Shown here: positions 24,601-36,015 of the stretch, piece by piece
Numbering within the stretch: the first letter of the stretch is position 1
How the letters are laid out: the number at the start of each line of letters is the position of its first letter
DNA from: Nelumbo lutea
Lineage: Eukaryota; Streptophyta; Magnoliopsida; Proteales; Nelumbonaceae
Direction: 5' to 3'
Length of the DNA stretch: 64,000 nucleotides
Assembly: GCA_022828595.1 (NCBI GenBank)
Contig: JAKGHH010000006.1
Coordinates: forward strand, 11,656,633 to 11,720,632
Program-made: the position numbers and the translations under genes
The notes under the pieces: model-generated
The model's database searches: none
The model's input: only the letters and a program-made list of their open reading frames with translations
What the model was told of the DNA's origin: nothing

Positions 24601-27600
24601 TCATTTGGTCCCAGCAAAATTGAGAAATAAGAAGGGTAATGTTCATGTGGCTGTGAATACTAATTCAGCATCCTCGTCAGGCACAAAAGGCACACCCCTA
24701 GAGACCTTAGCTATAGTTTGGGCTGCCCTAATATAGTTGGAAAAGGAAGTTGGGAGTTCAGCTCAGCCATCTCAGTCACCATCAGCCCCTGCCACATCTG
24801 CATTTACACATTCAGGTACTTGAGCCTCAGCTTACCATGCTTCAGCTCCAGGTAATACTGAACACTATTGGGTAATAGATTTAGGTGCATCCGACCATAT
24901 GACTAGCTTGCCATCATTGTTCACTACTTATCACTTGTCCTCCGGTAGAGATAGAGTATCCATTGCTGATGACTCTCTTGTTCCCATTTCTAGCAAGGGT
25001 GACATCAAGTTATCGGATATTATCTCTTTATCTTCTGTCTTGCATGTTCCTAAGCTTGATACTAACCTGCTTTCAGTCAGTAGTATTACCAAACATATGA
25101 ACTGTTCAGTAACATTTTTTCCTGATCGGTGTGTTTTTCAAGATTTGGAGACGAGGAAGGTGATTGGAACTGGTCGTGAGACGAATGGGATCTATCTGAT
25201 CGGAGAGAGTTCTCGTTGGGAAGAGCCAGTGGATAAGAAGTCCTTTGTTTCTCAATTTGTGAGTCCGGCTATGCTTTGGCATAATCGATTAGGTCATTTA
25301 TCTTTCCGGTCCTTGAAGAGTCTGTTTATTGATTTATTTGAGTCTGTTGAGTTGTCAAAGTTGAGATGTGAGAGTTGTGAGTTTGCCAAACATTGTAGAA
25401 CATTTTATTCTTTGAGTAATAAAAAGAGTAATTATTCTTTTGATATTGTGCATACTGATGTTTGGGGCCCATATCACATCCTTTCTATGGGTGGATACAA
25501 ATATTTTTTGTTGTTTATTGATGACCATACCAGGTTTTCTTGGGTCTATCTTATGCGTTTTCTAGATGAGGTTCCTGCTCTAACCCAAAACTTCCATCAG
25601 ATGATTCTAACTCAGTTTGGGGCCAAAATCAAAGTTCTTAGATATGATAATGCAAATGAATACTTTGCTAAGCCATTGACCTCTTACCTCCTTAGTCATG
25701 GAGTTATTCACCAGAGCACTTGCCCTCATACACCAAAACAGAATGGGGTTGCCGAAAGGAAGAATAGGCACATCTTGGAGGTGGTTAGAAGCATTATGTT
25801 TACCTCCAATGTACCTATTCGCTTATGGGGTGATGCTATCCTCACGGCAGTATATCTCATTAATCGGGTTCCTTCCCAGGTTCTTGATATGAAAACCCAT
25901 TTTTCCCTTCTATACCCAGACGAGGAGTTGTTTACTGTTCCCCTTAAAACCTTTGGTGTACCTGTTTCGTTCAGCTTCTCGGGCTCCATCATTCCAAGTT
26001 TGAACCTAAGGCCTCCAAATGCATTTTTCTCGGTTATGCACAAACTCAAAAGGGTTATTGCTACTATGATCCTATTTTAGGGAAGAAGTTTGTCTCCATG
26101 GATGTCACCTTCTTTGAGGAGACACCCTATTATCCTAGGGTTTCTCCTCAGGGGGAGAGTAGTGAGAGTGGGGATTTGGGTCTCTTTCCTCAGGGGGAGC
26201 ATAGTGGGAGTGGGGCTGTTCCTTTACCTATTCCATCGGGTGATGAAGGCTGTAATGGTGAGGGTGGTCAGAGGGATCAGGAGTTGAGAGTCTATCACAG
26301 GCAATGTAGGCAGGTTGCTCCCAGTCATCGGTAGTCCAGGCCAGCTCCAGTCCCTTCTACGGCTTTAGATCCAGGTATTACAGTCCTAGAGCCCACTGAG
26401 ACACCTTCCACTGTTGCCACTTCCCCTCCTGCGGATGACCTTGACCTCCCTATTGCCGTCCGTAAAGGGAAATGGCATTGCACTACATCTACAACTCACT
26501 GCATTTCCCAGTTTTTATCCTATGATCGCTTATCTCCCTCTTACTGGTCCTATCTCACTTCCATTGCCAATGTCCCTATTCCAAGAATAGTGCAAGAAGC
26601 CTTATCAGTTCCAGAGTGGAAAGGTGCAATGCAAGTTGAAATTGATGCCCTGTTGAAAAATAATACTTGGGCGTTAGTTGACCTACCCAAGGGAAAGAAA
26701 CCGGTTTGATGTAAATGGGTATTTACTATGAAGCATAATGCTGATGGCTCCATTGAAAGGTACAAAGCCCGACTGGTTGCAAAGGGGTTCACCCAAACTT
26801 ATGGTATAGACTACTTGGAGACCTTTTCCCTAGTAGCCAAGATGACCACCATCCGAGTTCTGTTATCCCTTGCATCAAGTCATTCTTGGCCCCTGTTCCA
26901 GATGGACGTTAAAAATGTTTTTCTGAATGGAGACTTACAGGAAGAGGTCTACATGCAGTTGCCCCCTGGATTCTATGATACAAAGACAGGTAAGAAGGTT
27001 TGCCGACTGAACAAGGCATTGTATGGTTTGAAGCAGTCACCTAGAGCCTAGTTTGATAGATTCAGACTAGCCCTTGGAAAATTCGGTTATGTACAGGCCC
27101 AGTCAGATCATACACTATTCATTAAGAGGGTGGACTCCTCTCTGACCCTGCTTGCTGTATATGTGGATGATATTGTAGTGACAAGAAATAATAGTAGTGA
27201 GATTGAGTCCCTCAAACAGCTTTTTCATCAAGAGTTTGAGGTGAAAGATCTTGGTACACTACAGTACTTTTTGGGTATTGAGGTTGCTAGATCTAAAACA
27301 AGGGATTTTTATCTCTCAGGGAAAATATATTCTAGATCTGTTGGTGGAAACAGGAAAGTTAGGTGTTAAGCCTGCTGATACACCCATTGAACAAAATCAC
27401 AAGATTAGTACAGAGGGCGGGGAGCCTCTTGAAGACAAAGTTATGTTCCAACGGTTGGTTGGAAAGCTCCTATATCTCTGCCTCACTCGGCCAGATATTA
27501 GTTATGTAGTTAGTGTTGTCAGTCAGTACATGCATTCCCCTAGAACTACTCATCTTCTTGCGGTAGAGAGAATATTAGCATACTTGAAGAGATGCCCGGG

Positions 27601-30600
27601 TAGAGGTATACTGTTCAAGAACAATAATCACATGAAGGTGGAGGTCTATACAGCTGCCGATTGGGCTGGGAGTGCTAATGACAGGAGGTCTACCTCTGGA
27701 TATTGTGCCCTTGTGAGAGGTAACCTTGTTTCTTGGAGGAATAAGAAGCAGAGTGTTGTTTCCCGCTCTAGTGCTGAAGCTGAATACAGGTCAATGGCTA
27801 ATGGAGTGGCTGAAATCCTATGACTGAGATCACTACTTAAAGAGTTGGGTATTGATTATGAGAAGCCCTTGATGTTGTATTGTGATAATCAGGCAGCTAT
27901 TAATATAGCCCACAATCCGGTGCAGCATGACAGAACTAAACGTATTGAAGTTGATCGACATTTTGTGCGAGAGAGGGCCTCATCACAAGAAGTGTGTCTC
28001 CCGTATATCACATCCAACATGCAGCTCACAAATATCCTCACCAAGGCTATACCAAGGAAGAAGTTAGAGGCAGACCTATCCAAGTTGGGAATGATAAATA
28101 TCTATTCCCAACTTGAGGGGGAGTGTAGAGAAAACTAATGTGGGCCCCACAGCTGTGGTCCCCACTGTATTCGTAGGACAGTATGTGTAATTATTTGTTT
28201 CAGTCATGGTAGTGTCAATTGGTGGTCAGTTTGTTATTTCAATTGTTATTTATTTCAGTTTTATTTGCTTTATTTGTCATGTAAGTACTAAGGGCAGATC
28301 TGTCCTTTCCCTATGTACTAAACATATCCTATAAATAATAAGAGAGTGGCGGCGGCAGATCGTTAGAATCTGTTACTTCTTTCAAATCTTTGTGTTCTCC
28401 AGTTCTTCTCCTCTCTTTTCTTTCTTTCTCTCACTTTTCTTTTACTTTTCCTAACCTGAAATCTATTAGGGTTCAAGGCTGATTGTAGTCTTGATCGTCT
28501 ATTTGGTGATTATGTAAATGTATTACTAGTATATTATATATCCATTTACCTGCAAAAAAGATATTTGAATCTGGTCATATTTTTTCCACTTGCTGCCAAT
28601 CTACAATTTGTAATCTATAGAGAATGTTCAGTTCATCCTTGTCTTGCATGTTAGGAAAGCATTAAGAAAATGCACATGCAAAATTTCCAGGCTTGAGTCA
28701 ACATGTGTTACTACTGGTTATTCACCTGCCTAAAAGAATCCATGTGACATGTTTTGTTTACTAATTCTAATTTTGTGTTTTTATTGCGTTTTTTCTCGTA
28801 TAAAGATAGTATCAATATCTTGGCTTATTGGTCCTACAATATTTAGTGGTTAAGTGTATTTAAATATTCAAATCCTGTTAGTTTTACTCCATCGTGGTTC
28901 TACCACTGAAAGCTTGGATTTTGAATTGGTCAAATGGTTTCTTGTATCATGTGAAGAGTTCTATTAATTGACTTATTTGGGATATTGTTGTTAACACATT
29001 AAATGGTTTGGTTAACACATATCTAATCTCCTTTGCCTTCTTTGTTATTCAATTCTTTTCATTTTTATGCAGTTTAAGTGACCGAAAGCCCGTTGAGAAT
29101 GAAGACGAACTTGTGGTCATGTTGGTTCCCGACTACCAGATGTTAGAATATGTGGAGAGAATTGCATCTACTCTCTCAGATGATCCAGTAACTACTTGAC
29201 CTCCCTTTTCTCTTGTTAAAAGTTTTTGTAAGCATGTATTTATCTTATTGCGGTGTTGATGATAGTTTCTGTTATTCTTGAAGCTCAAAATTAATTGTTT
29301 CTGAAAGCAATATTAAACTTGTAATAGTGCTATTCTTTTCTCCAAGTATGGTCATACAAGAAAAGGAGTGTGGAGATATCGCTTGAATTTCAGTGTCTAT
29401 GCTACCACTAATTTATTAAGAGAGAATCAAAGCTCATTCTTATCCTGATTAGGGAAAGCAGAATACAACAAAAATAGCATCAACTTCATCCCCCCCTCCC
29501 CCTCCCCCACAAGTTCTATCTCACACAAACTGAACTGTTCCAAGCAGACCAGATAGTTTGACACTTGTATGTTCTTCCATGTCTTGTCCATAAAAGTACT
29601 CTCTTCTACAGTTTTCAGGATAGGAAGGATGCTTTTCCTCACACTGCATTCCTGATTATTATCTTATTAGCCAAGGCCTCTCATCATGTGGAATCCACGC
29701 CTTGTTAGTGAAGATGTAGGAGTCGGATTCAATGTGAGAAAACTGCGCCGCTACTTTTTAAGGTAGCTTTACTTTTTCACCTTGTTCTTTTGCATGCATA
29801 ATTATAGCTCATATTTGTCATCTGTGAATTGATATGGATAACCACTAAAGTTATTAGATACTGAAAGGTAAGTACCCTATTTACAACTTTGAATCAGAAA
29901 TATATGGATAACTGGGACCAACATTGGGTATTGGGTAGCAAGGGCAACTCGGACATTTTCTTTGTACTATAATATTCATTTTTACAACTTAATAAGGTCT
30001 TCCAAGTTACCAATCAAACAAACTATGAATCAGAGATGTTGTTTTATATATGGGATTTAATGTAATGTTATTAAGGTAAAAACCTGACCTGGTAAGGGAT
30101 ATGTATGCGAATCAGTTTGGCTTAGATATGCTTGTATTTTAGACAAATTATGGATAACTACCCTCCATAACTACTTTATCCATGCTTTAGTCCTTTTATC
30201 TCAAATTGGACCTAAACTCAAGGTCGAGTTTAATATAATTTGTTTTAAGGGGTGAGTCTTTTGACCAAAGGGCTAATGTTCTTCATACCTGCACGAGATA
30301 ATTTGCCTATCTGTGCTACTCAATGCTTTTGTTTTAGCTTTTATTGGCCAGGCTACTATAACTTTACATTATCTATTTTGCAGCACTTTTACAGTAGTAT
30401 ACTCGATGAGACCTTTACCATCTGGTGCAGTATTTAGATGCTATCCAGGGTAAGAAGGAATTTATCACTTTTATATTCAAAATATTTCAGTATCTCCTCC
30501 ATATGTTTAATTTTCAGTTTCTCTGCATCTAATTCCTATCTGTTAATCCCTTTGCTAGAATGTGGAAGGTGTTCTACGATGACAAGGATAGACCAAATCG

Positions 30601-31349
30601 ATATTTACTTGCTAAAGAACAAATTAGCCGTCCTGATGCAGAAGAGCTTGAGGTTAGTTGCTGTAGTATCATTTTTCAACTTATGGGTAACAATGTGGAT
30701 AATTGAACGGAAGGCTTGCATAATTTATATGAAGAAGAAATTTAATTAGAGTCTAGAAACTATGCAGTGCGAGTAGATCCCAACATTTGATGGTCTACCC
30801 ATATATGCTTAATCAAGAAATTTACCTGATCAGATGATCATCTCCATCCAATCAATGACCTACTAATTAGTTATTTATGTAGGTCCAAGGACAGTGATGG
30901 TTTGATCTATACACGGTCTCAAGCATCATTTAGGGTGTCAAATGGAACAGATTTAAACTTTAAAGTACAGCATTGCAAAATTGCTCAAAATAACACTTGA
31001 GATGGTGTATTTGCTCCATCTTACCTGTTTGGACCTTTTATTTATTTACTTGTTTATCTATTTATTATAATTCTTTCTAGACCTTTTCCATGACTGCCCA
31101 AGGGAGTGCCACTCACCTGCATCCAAGTGAATGCTCTTACTAGCTTAAATGCTATTAGTAATTGGGTACTAGTGACTCGATCACTGTGAATAAGAGTTTT
31201 GATAGATTCCCTAGTCATGGATTCTCATATTTATGCAGATAATATTTGGGGATGTAGATGACAAGTCGGAGAAGGGCCCTTCTTTGCTGGCTAAAGCAGC
31301 AAGTATTTTTACTTCACTAAATCGTTTCATGAAAGCAATCTCAAAGTGA
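18689..31349 (+). CDS. DUF1995 protein, chloroplast-targeted (LPA3-like)
   Basis: Nine exons give one 343-residue open frame: 18689-18957, 19404-19491, 20312-20425, 20908-20990, 29073-29187, 29671-29762, 30384-30449, 30559-30652 and 31239-31349. All introns are GT-AG and every junction keeps phase. The first ~50 residues are rich in Ser/Thr with few acidic residues ([19 protein letters not shown]), like a plastid transit peptide. An acidic linker (GEEEEEDD) follows, then the DUF1995 domain from about residue 93 to 325 ([50 protein letters not shown]). In Arabidopsis this family includes LPA3, which assists photosystem II assembly, and a second DUF1995 paralogue; I cannot tell which is the orthologue. 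Intron 4 is 8.1 kb because of a Copia insertion. The frame is intact. Confidence 0.88.
20292..20311 (+). repeat. (TG)n microsatellite forming the exon 3 splice acceptor
   Basis: A TG run ends in TAG directly before exon 3 of the DUF1995 gene (first coding base 20312). It stands where a polypyrimidine tract is usual; a T run sits farther upstream, near 20260-20272. Confidence 0.85.
22161..22541 (+). repeat. Direct tandem duplication, about 190 bp, two copies
   Basis: 22161-22352 and 22353-22541 are nearly identical (both start with 'TGGTCATACAAA.TAGACTG' and end 'TTTTCAACTTGTGGAT'), with a ~10-bp indel and a few substitutions. It lies in intron 4 of the DUF1995 gene, just before the Copia element. 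Confidence 0.9.
22590..22953 (+). repeat. 5' LTR
   Basis: 364 bp, from TGTAGAG to TCTACT. Contains a TATA-like CCTATAAATAATA near 22780. It differs from the 3' LTR by about 18 substitutions in my hand alignment and lacks a 16-bp insertion present there. Confidence 0.95.
22954..22965 (+). other. Primer-binding site (initiator Met tRNA)
   Basis: TGGTATCAGAGC directly follows the 5' LTR. Confidence 0.95.
23777..28135 (+). pseudogene. Copia gag-pol, disrupted
   Basis: Gag runs from ATG 23777 (the [17 protein letters not shown] region, then UBN2-type sequence) and is cut by stops near 24341 and 24362. The zinc knuckle [14 protein letters not shown] lies at about 24549-24590. Protease at about 24866 reads [10 protein letters not shown], with Leu in place of the usual Ser after the catalytic Asp. 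GAG-pre-integrase is at about 25270 ([11 protein letters not shown]), the integrase core at 25430-25790 ([24 protein letters not shown]), and a one-base loss near 25955 shifts the frame. RT spans 26640-27370 ([19 protein letters not shown]), with stops at about 26706 and 27048. RNase H is at 27640-28000 ([19 protein letters not shown]). Not functional. Confidence 0.93.
28124..28503 (+). repeat. 3' LTR
   Basis: 380 bp, from TGTAGAG to TCTATT. The extra 16 bp near 28243 is a local duplication of a 'TTATTTCA'-type word. Confidence 0.95.
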
Positions 31350-31980
31350 TATCCTTTTTTTTTTTTTTTTGTTAAAGTCAAAGTGATATCTTTTTTGTAT
31401 CATTTTTTCAGTGTAAATCTCAACACAAAAGTGCATATCATTTCCAGGTTCCATAGACTATTTTGTATTCTTCTGTAATGTTTATTCCATGTGTCAAACA
31501 ATGTAAGTTCCTTGTGTTGTGCCTATACGTAACCTCTGTTGACTTAATTTGTTCAAATTGTGGAAAATAAAATAAGTATGCTGTACCTAGAGCAGCATAC
31601 ACTGAGCAAAAGTAGCAGCAGATAGATCATCTATTGGGTTCAGGGATGGGTGCCGTGCCTAGAGCAGGGAAAAGGAAAGAGCTACACTGTGTGGATAAAA
31701 CTTTGTGTTGTGCATATTCAGGCAGGCCCAAGCGCCACTGGACTAGGTAGAACCAATTCCGAACTGATAATAATTGGGTATTGGTACCAGATCCTGGAAC
31801 CAGAACCACATAAATTCACCACTTGAATGCTTCCACTTTACTAGTTATAATTAGGTAGGATTCATGACCCATCTCCTACATTGTCTTTTCATGGATCCAA
31901 TCTTCTCCCTAGGGTGAAGAAATCCAAGAGTTGCATATACACTTACTCGTTTTCTGTTAGCATTCTCTTTAGTCAGGGCC
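31350..31980. promoter_or_regulatory. 3' flank of the DUF1995 gene
   Basis: AT-rich sequence after the stop codon, likely holding the 3' UTR; an AAAATAAAATAAG word near 31565 could serve as a polyadenylation signal. No further gene is seen. Confidence 0.35.
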
Positions 31981-32216
31981 AAGGTTCGAAATTTTGATAT
32001 GTATTGGACCGTATCGGCCGATACGTATCATTTGGGGGCCTTCCCGATATGCCCTTACAGGAGTATTTCGGGTCAGTGGGTGGTTCAGGGGGTAGACCGG
32101 CCTTAAACTGACCTCTCTGAATCAGATTAAAAATAAAAATAAAAAAACAAAGAAAACATTTTCCATACAGGCCAATACACCCTATGGGCGTATCGCCCTG
32201 TGTCAATATTTTGAAC
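31981..32216. repeat. MITE, family D copy 1 (AAGGTTCRAAAT ends)
   Basis: Left end AAGGTTCGAAATTTTGATA, right end TCAATATTTTGAAC. The interior has 'GTATCGGCCGATACG' and other short palindromes. Related to 58046-58369. Confidence 0.55.
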
Positions 32217-32661
32217 GGTGTTGCTGAATTTGAATCCTATGGACCATTGACCCGAGTAACGTTCTCTAATTTTCTCCCATTAAGCAGAGGCACCTACTAC
32301 ATTTTTAATGGCTTGTTCTTATAAATTGTAACTCACCAACGATGGAATATAGCCTAAACCTAGCTTGCACCGTGTATTTTGATACGTCTTACTTGAAAGC
32401 TTTATAATGATAGACCAGATTATCTTCCCCTTTGGGAATTGAGTTTTTACACAGCAGCTTCTGGCTTTCAAGGTGGGCTCTACAATGTGAAAAATTCAGA
32501 GAATCCAAATCAACTGTCAGTCAGTCATTTTTGGTCTGTCAGCTTAAAGAAAACTTTGGCTGTTAGGTTGCAATGGACCCTTTTCGGTCCTGACATGTGA
32601 TGATAGGTGTGCTAGGAATCTGCTACCAACATAACACTATCAATACTGTCCCAACTGGCCA

Positions 32662-32827
32662 CTGCAGCCACACATGGGAACATCTTCCTTGTTATTCATG
32701 GGAAGGTGATCAGATCAGCTGCCCACAGAGCATATTCCACAGCCCATCTTCTGAGGTGCCTGTGGGGCACGTTACGTGGGCAGCCAATCCCATCTCGATG
32801 GGAAAATGTTTCCATGTATGGCTGCAA
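32662..32827. repeat. Short foldback element, copy 2
   Basis: The left arm CTGCAGCCACACATGGGAAC pairs with the right arm GTTTCCATGTATGGCTGCA. The pairing resumes inside with GCTGCCCAC/GTGGGCAGC and CCACAG/CTGTGG. It shares a GGAAGATGTTCCCA core (reverse complement) with 17957-18115. Confidence 0.65.
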
Positions 32828-33068
32828 TAGTTGGTTGGAACATTATTGGCACCATGTGTTGGTAGTTCATACAAACTTCATAGGTGTTGGGTAAAACAGC
32901 AAGTGTTCTCAATATTCTTTTGATTAAAAAGACAAGACTGAATGGATTGATGTGTCATGCAGAAAAAGCACCCCAACATTTCAGGCTTTTGGCTCTCAGC
33001 AGCCAAAGTATTTTTTTTCCTGTTTTAACCTCTAAAAATAACATTATCCAGACTATGGAGTGCCTCAA

Positions 33069-33376
33069 AACCATGGTTTTGAAACCGAACCGGATGGTCA
33101 GACTGATTGACCTAGGAACTGGTGAGGTAACTGTTCCGTTTCACCCTAAAATTGCTTTTTGGCCAAAAACCATTGATTTGATCAGCGACCCAATGAACTA
33201 GGCAATCGAACCATTGATCTATCAATCCGGACAATAGTTTTTGGTTGTTTTTTATTTTATTTATTTTATTATTTTTAGATTAAAATGGGCCATCCATTTG
33301 AACCGAATGGATGGACCATTTGACCTGAGAACCAGTCCCTAAAACGGTTCCATGTCCGGTTAGGTTTTTAAAATCT
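33069..33376. repeat. MITE-like element (AACCATGGTTTTGAAACCG end)
   Basis: The left end holds CATGGTTTTGAAACCGAACC and the right end 'GGTTAGGTTTTTAAAATC', an imperfect inverted pair. The interior has repeated 'ATTGAT' and 'GAACC' words. Resembles a short element type frequent in plant genomes. Confidence 0.5.
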
Positions 33377-33465
33377 TGCTCTAGACATCCCTCTCAAATG
33401 AATGCAAGAAAAATCTAAATATGCTATCATTCAGCCAAAAAAAAAATGGCTTTCTCAGCATCTAC

Positions 33466-34251
33466 TAGAGCTGCTGTTCACAGGTCGGGTTGGGTCAATT
33501 TGCTAAGATTTTTTCAATCGACCTAACCTGGTTGGATTACTTGAAATTGAAACTGAAACCGACCCTGTGTTAAGCAAAACCGACCTGGTCGGTTTGAGTC
33601 GGGTTGGGTCGGGTTGGGTCAGTTTCGGCTCTAAGTTCAACCATGGTAATAAATTGGTAGATTGGAGAAAGAAGACTGAAATTTGATGTAAAAAAAGACA
33701 CCTAATTCTATTAGAAAAAGAATACTGAAATTGGTAGGGGGCAGACCAAGTTAGAATAGAAGTTATCAAGAAAATAGAAAGTCAAATTGTATTAGAGAAA
33801 GAAGACTGACATTTGTATATTTCAAGAAACCTTTTAATCTAAGTAAAAAATGACACCTAATTCTAATTGTAATCGGTTGCCTATTTGGTGTAAAAGAACA
33901 TAAAAACTAGGATCCTTTGATTCTTTTCTTTAAATTTTTCCAAAAAATTTCCTTGTCTAGTTGTCTTACAATACTTGCCATTAATGTCATTCTTAACTAG
34001 AAGACTATAAATTAAGTTAGGTTATAACTAGGATAGAGACAACTTATTTAAGTAGGAACTAAGTAGGTTGTAAATACTAATTAAGAACTAACTACTAACT
34101 ACTAATTCGATTTAGTTCGGCCCAAACCATCGGTTTATGATTTTTTACAATTTGAAACTGACCGGTGCTGAAGAAATCCCGGCCGATTCAAATTAAATCG
34201 ATCCGAATTGATCAATTTGATCGGGTTATGTCTTCTTATAAACAGCCCTAA
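33466..34251. mobile_element. 786-bp non-autonomous DNA transposon with target duplication
   Basis: The ends TAGAGCTGCTGTTCA and TAAACAGCCCTAA are imperfect inverted repeats. They are flanked by an exact 7-bp direct repeat CATCTAC (33459-33465 and 34252-34258). The subterminal parts are rich in GGTCGGGTTGGGTC-type words. The duplication length fits hAT-like transposition (usually 8 bp). No transposase frame is seen. Confidence 0.65.
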
Positions 34252-34512
34252 CATCTACGGAGGAAATGCGCTCTTTAATTGAAACTCAGAGTTACGGCTA
34301 AGGTTAATCTTCCAGGGCAGCATCCACATGTACCCGAGCCTCAACCCTTTATTCTACTCCTTTAAATACAAATCCGATATCAGCTGAAAATTAGCCCATT
34401 ATATATGCATTCTCCTATGGTATTAGGACCTTATCCACCTCCTGTATAAATGGGCATCATTCTGACCCGAGACATTTTTTATCTTTAAATAGAATATTGC
34501 TTAAGCTTACTT

Positions 34513-34622
34513 TAAAAGCAGTACAAAAGCAAATATATACAGTGAAAATACATATAAAATAATACAAAATATAAGATTTTACATTCTACATATTTGCATT
34601 TATATTTCTTCTAAACTGAACT
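34513..34622. repeat. MITE, family A copy 2 (degraded)
   Basis: Shares the interior 'ATACATA.AAAATA..ACAAAATA' block and the 'TTCTAAACTGAA' right end with the copies at 3674 and 35008. The left end has decayed. Confidence 0.55.
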
Positions 34623-34625
34623 TTA

Positions 34626-34632
34626 TTAATTA

Positions 34633-34662
<30 letters not shown>
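34626..34662. repeat. (ATT)n microsatellite
   Basis: About ten tandem ATT units after the degraded MITE. Confidence 0.9.
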
Positions 34663-34664
<2 letters not shown>

Positions 34665-34854
34665 TTGAACATTTTTTGGTATTACATAATATTGGTACAC
34701 ATCATAGGGGACTCGGAGGGACAAAGCAGGATACATGACGCCTACTGCTCATAGCACACAAATCCTGCAGTTTCACGGATTTGTCCTCATGTCTCTTGTT
34801 TTTCAAGGGGACATAGAGTGGTCATCTCAACTAATATGTCATGTCTAGGAATGA

Positions 34855-35404
34855 TCATGGACAGGTGAGGCCGGCCCATAATGGTATAGAGAGGAGTAAA
34901 TTGTCATCTCAATTACTATTGACCAATTTTTCTTGGATAAATTACAATTAAGGAATAAATGATCTACATTCTCCTCTTCACCACAATGGTCACAATTAAC
35001 AATAAGATTTAGTTTGAAAGGAATACAAATATAAGTATATACAGTGCAAATACATACAAAATACAAAATTTTGCACTCTATATATTTACATTTGTACTCC
35101 TTCTAAACTGAGCCAAAGTTTATTTTTAGTGAGCAATATGCCACTGAGTAATAAAGACAAAAACACTTTAATTTTAGGAGGGAATTTATGGTTCCAAACA
35201 TTTGTTACTTTCATTTCCCCCATTAATTTGGCATTCTTCATTATAAGTAGATTTAAATGAAAATTTACCATCTGAAGTAAACTTCCACACCATCTTATCC
35301 TCAAGTGATTTGAGGGGATTATCAGAGGCTTTGCACAATTCCAAATTGAAATCAGGACCATTGCTCTGATGAGTTCCTCTTCCAAACATTACTCTTTTGA
35401 TCAA
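34855..35404 (-). mobile_element. LINE fragment, zf-RVT region, split by a MITE
   Basis: On the minus strand the upstream part shows WNHKFPPKIKVFLSLLLSG followed by LLTKNKLWL. The downstream part shows the zinc-finger motif CDHCGEEENVDHLFLNC, as in the zf-RVT domain at the end of plant L1 proteins. A family A MITE (35008-35114) separates the two. Only this C-terminal stretch remains, with frame changes between the pieces. Confidence 0.75.
35008..35114. repeat. MITE, family A copy 3, inserted in a LINE fragment
   Basis: Ends TAGTTTGAAAGGA and CTCCTTCTAAACTGAGCC, with the same interior as the copy at 3674. Its position inside the zf-RVT coding remnant dates it after the LINE insertion. Confidence 0.7.
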
Positions 35405-35683
35405 TTATACACTATTAACTGGATTGACAACATCTAAAATGGGGTTAGTGCCTGCCCAAGTGTCTTTTGGCCTCATCTAAATCAGACAGCTGGAGTGTTA
35501 ATCAGATTGAATAGGATTAGATGCCCATTTTATTCAATTACTAAACATGCAATTTTTAAAATCTGAATGCGGTCCGTTAATATAAATGAATTGAATCATC
35601 CGAATCCAATCATCTTAGACTTTCAAACTCCAATGATATATAGCCCTAGTTATTGATTGAATGGTTTCTATATATTCATCTTA

Positions 35684-36015
35684 GGGCCCATTTGGTTTAT
35701 AGTTAGAATCGGAATTGGAATGGTCTATTCCCTTCATCTGTTTGGTACAGATTGGAATCAGAATTATCAGAATGATCTATTTACCTTGCATGTTTGGTCA
35801 GATTGGAATTTAAATCAGAATCAGAATTGTCTGAAATGGATTCTCATTCATAGGAGAGGGGGAGGGAATGGCCATTCCCTCAAATGAGAGAATGTCATTC
35901 CACCAGGAATGGGAATAGCCCCAATGTGATTCCAATTCCATATCCAACCAAACAGTTGAAATTGATATTGATTCTGATTCTGGACCTATATTCCCGCAAA
36001 ATAAACGGACCATTA
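35684..36015. repeat. MITE, family C copy 1 (GGGCCCATTTGGTTT end)
   Basis: Left end GGGCCCATTTGGTTTATAG. The interior is built of 'GGAATTGGAAT', 'CCATTCC' and 'GAATGAGAATG' words that fold on themselves. Relatives lie at 53307-53490, 62886-63172 and 63384-63618. Confidence 0.6.

Larger units (their letters stand above)
22590..28503 (+). mobile_element. Ty1/copia LTR retrotransposon in DUF1995 intron 4
   Basis: Complete in structure: 5' LTR 22590-22953, PBS 22954-22965, gag-pol 23777-28135, polypurine tract 28112-28123 (CTTGAGGGGGAG), 3' LTR 28124-28503. It is flanked by an exact 5-bp target duplication TGGTG (22585-22589 and 28504-28508). It lies in the same direction as the host gene. Stops, frameshifts and a changed protease motif show it is inactive. 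Confidence 0.96.

Noticed and set aside
32597..32894. Plus-strand frames of 60-80 codons
   Set aside because: They fall on the inverted-repeat foldback, whose palindromic sequence accounts for them.
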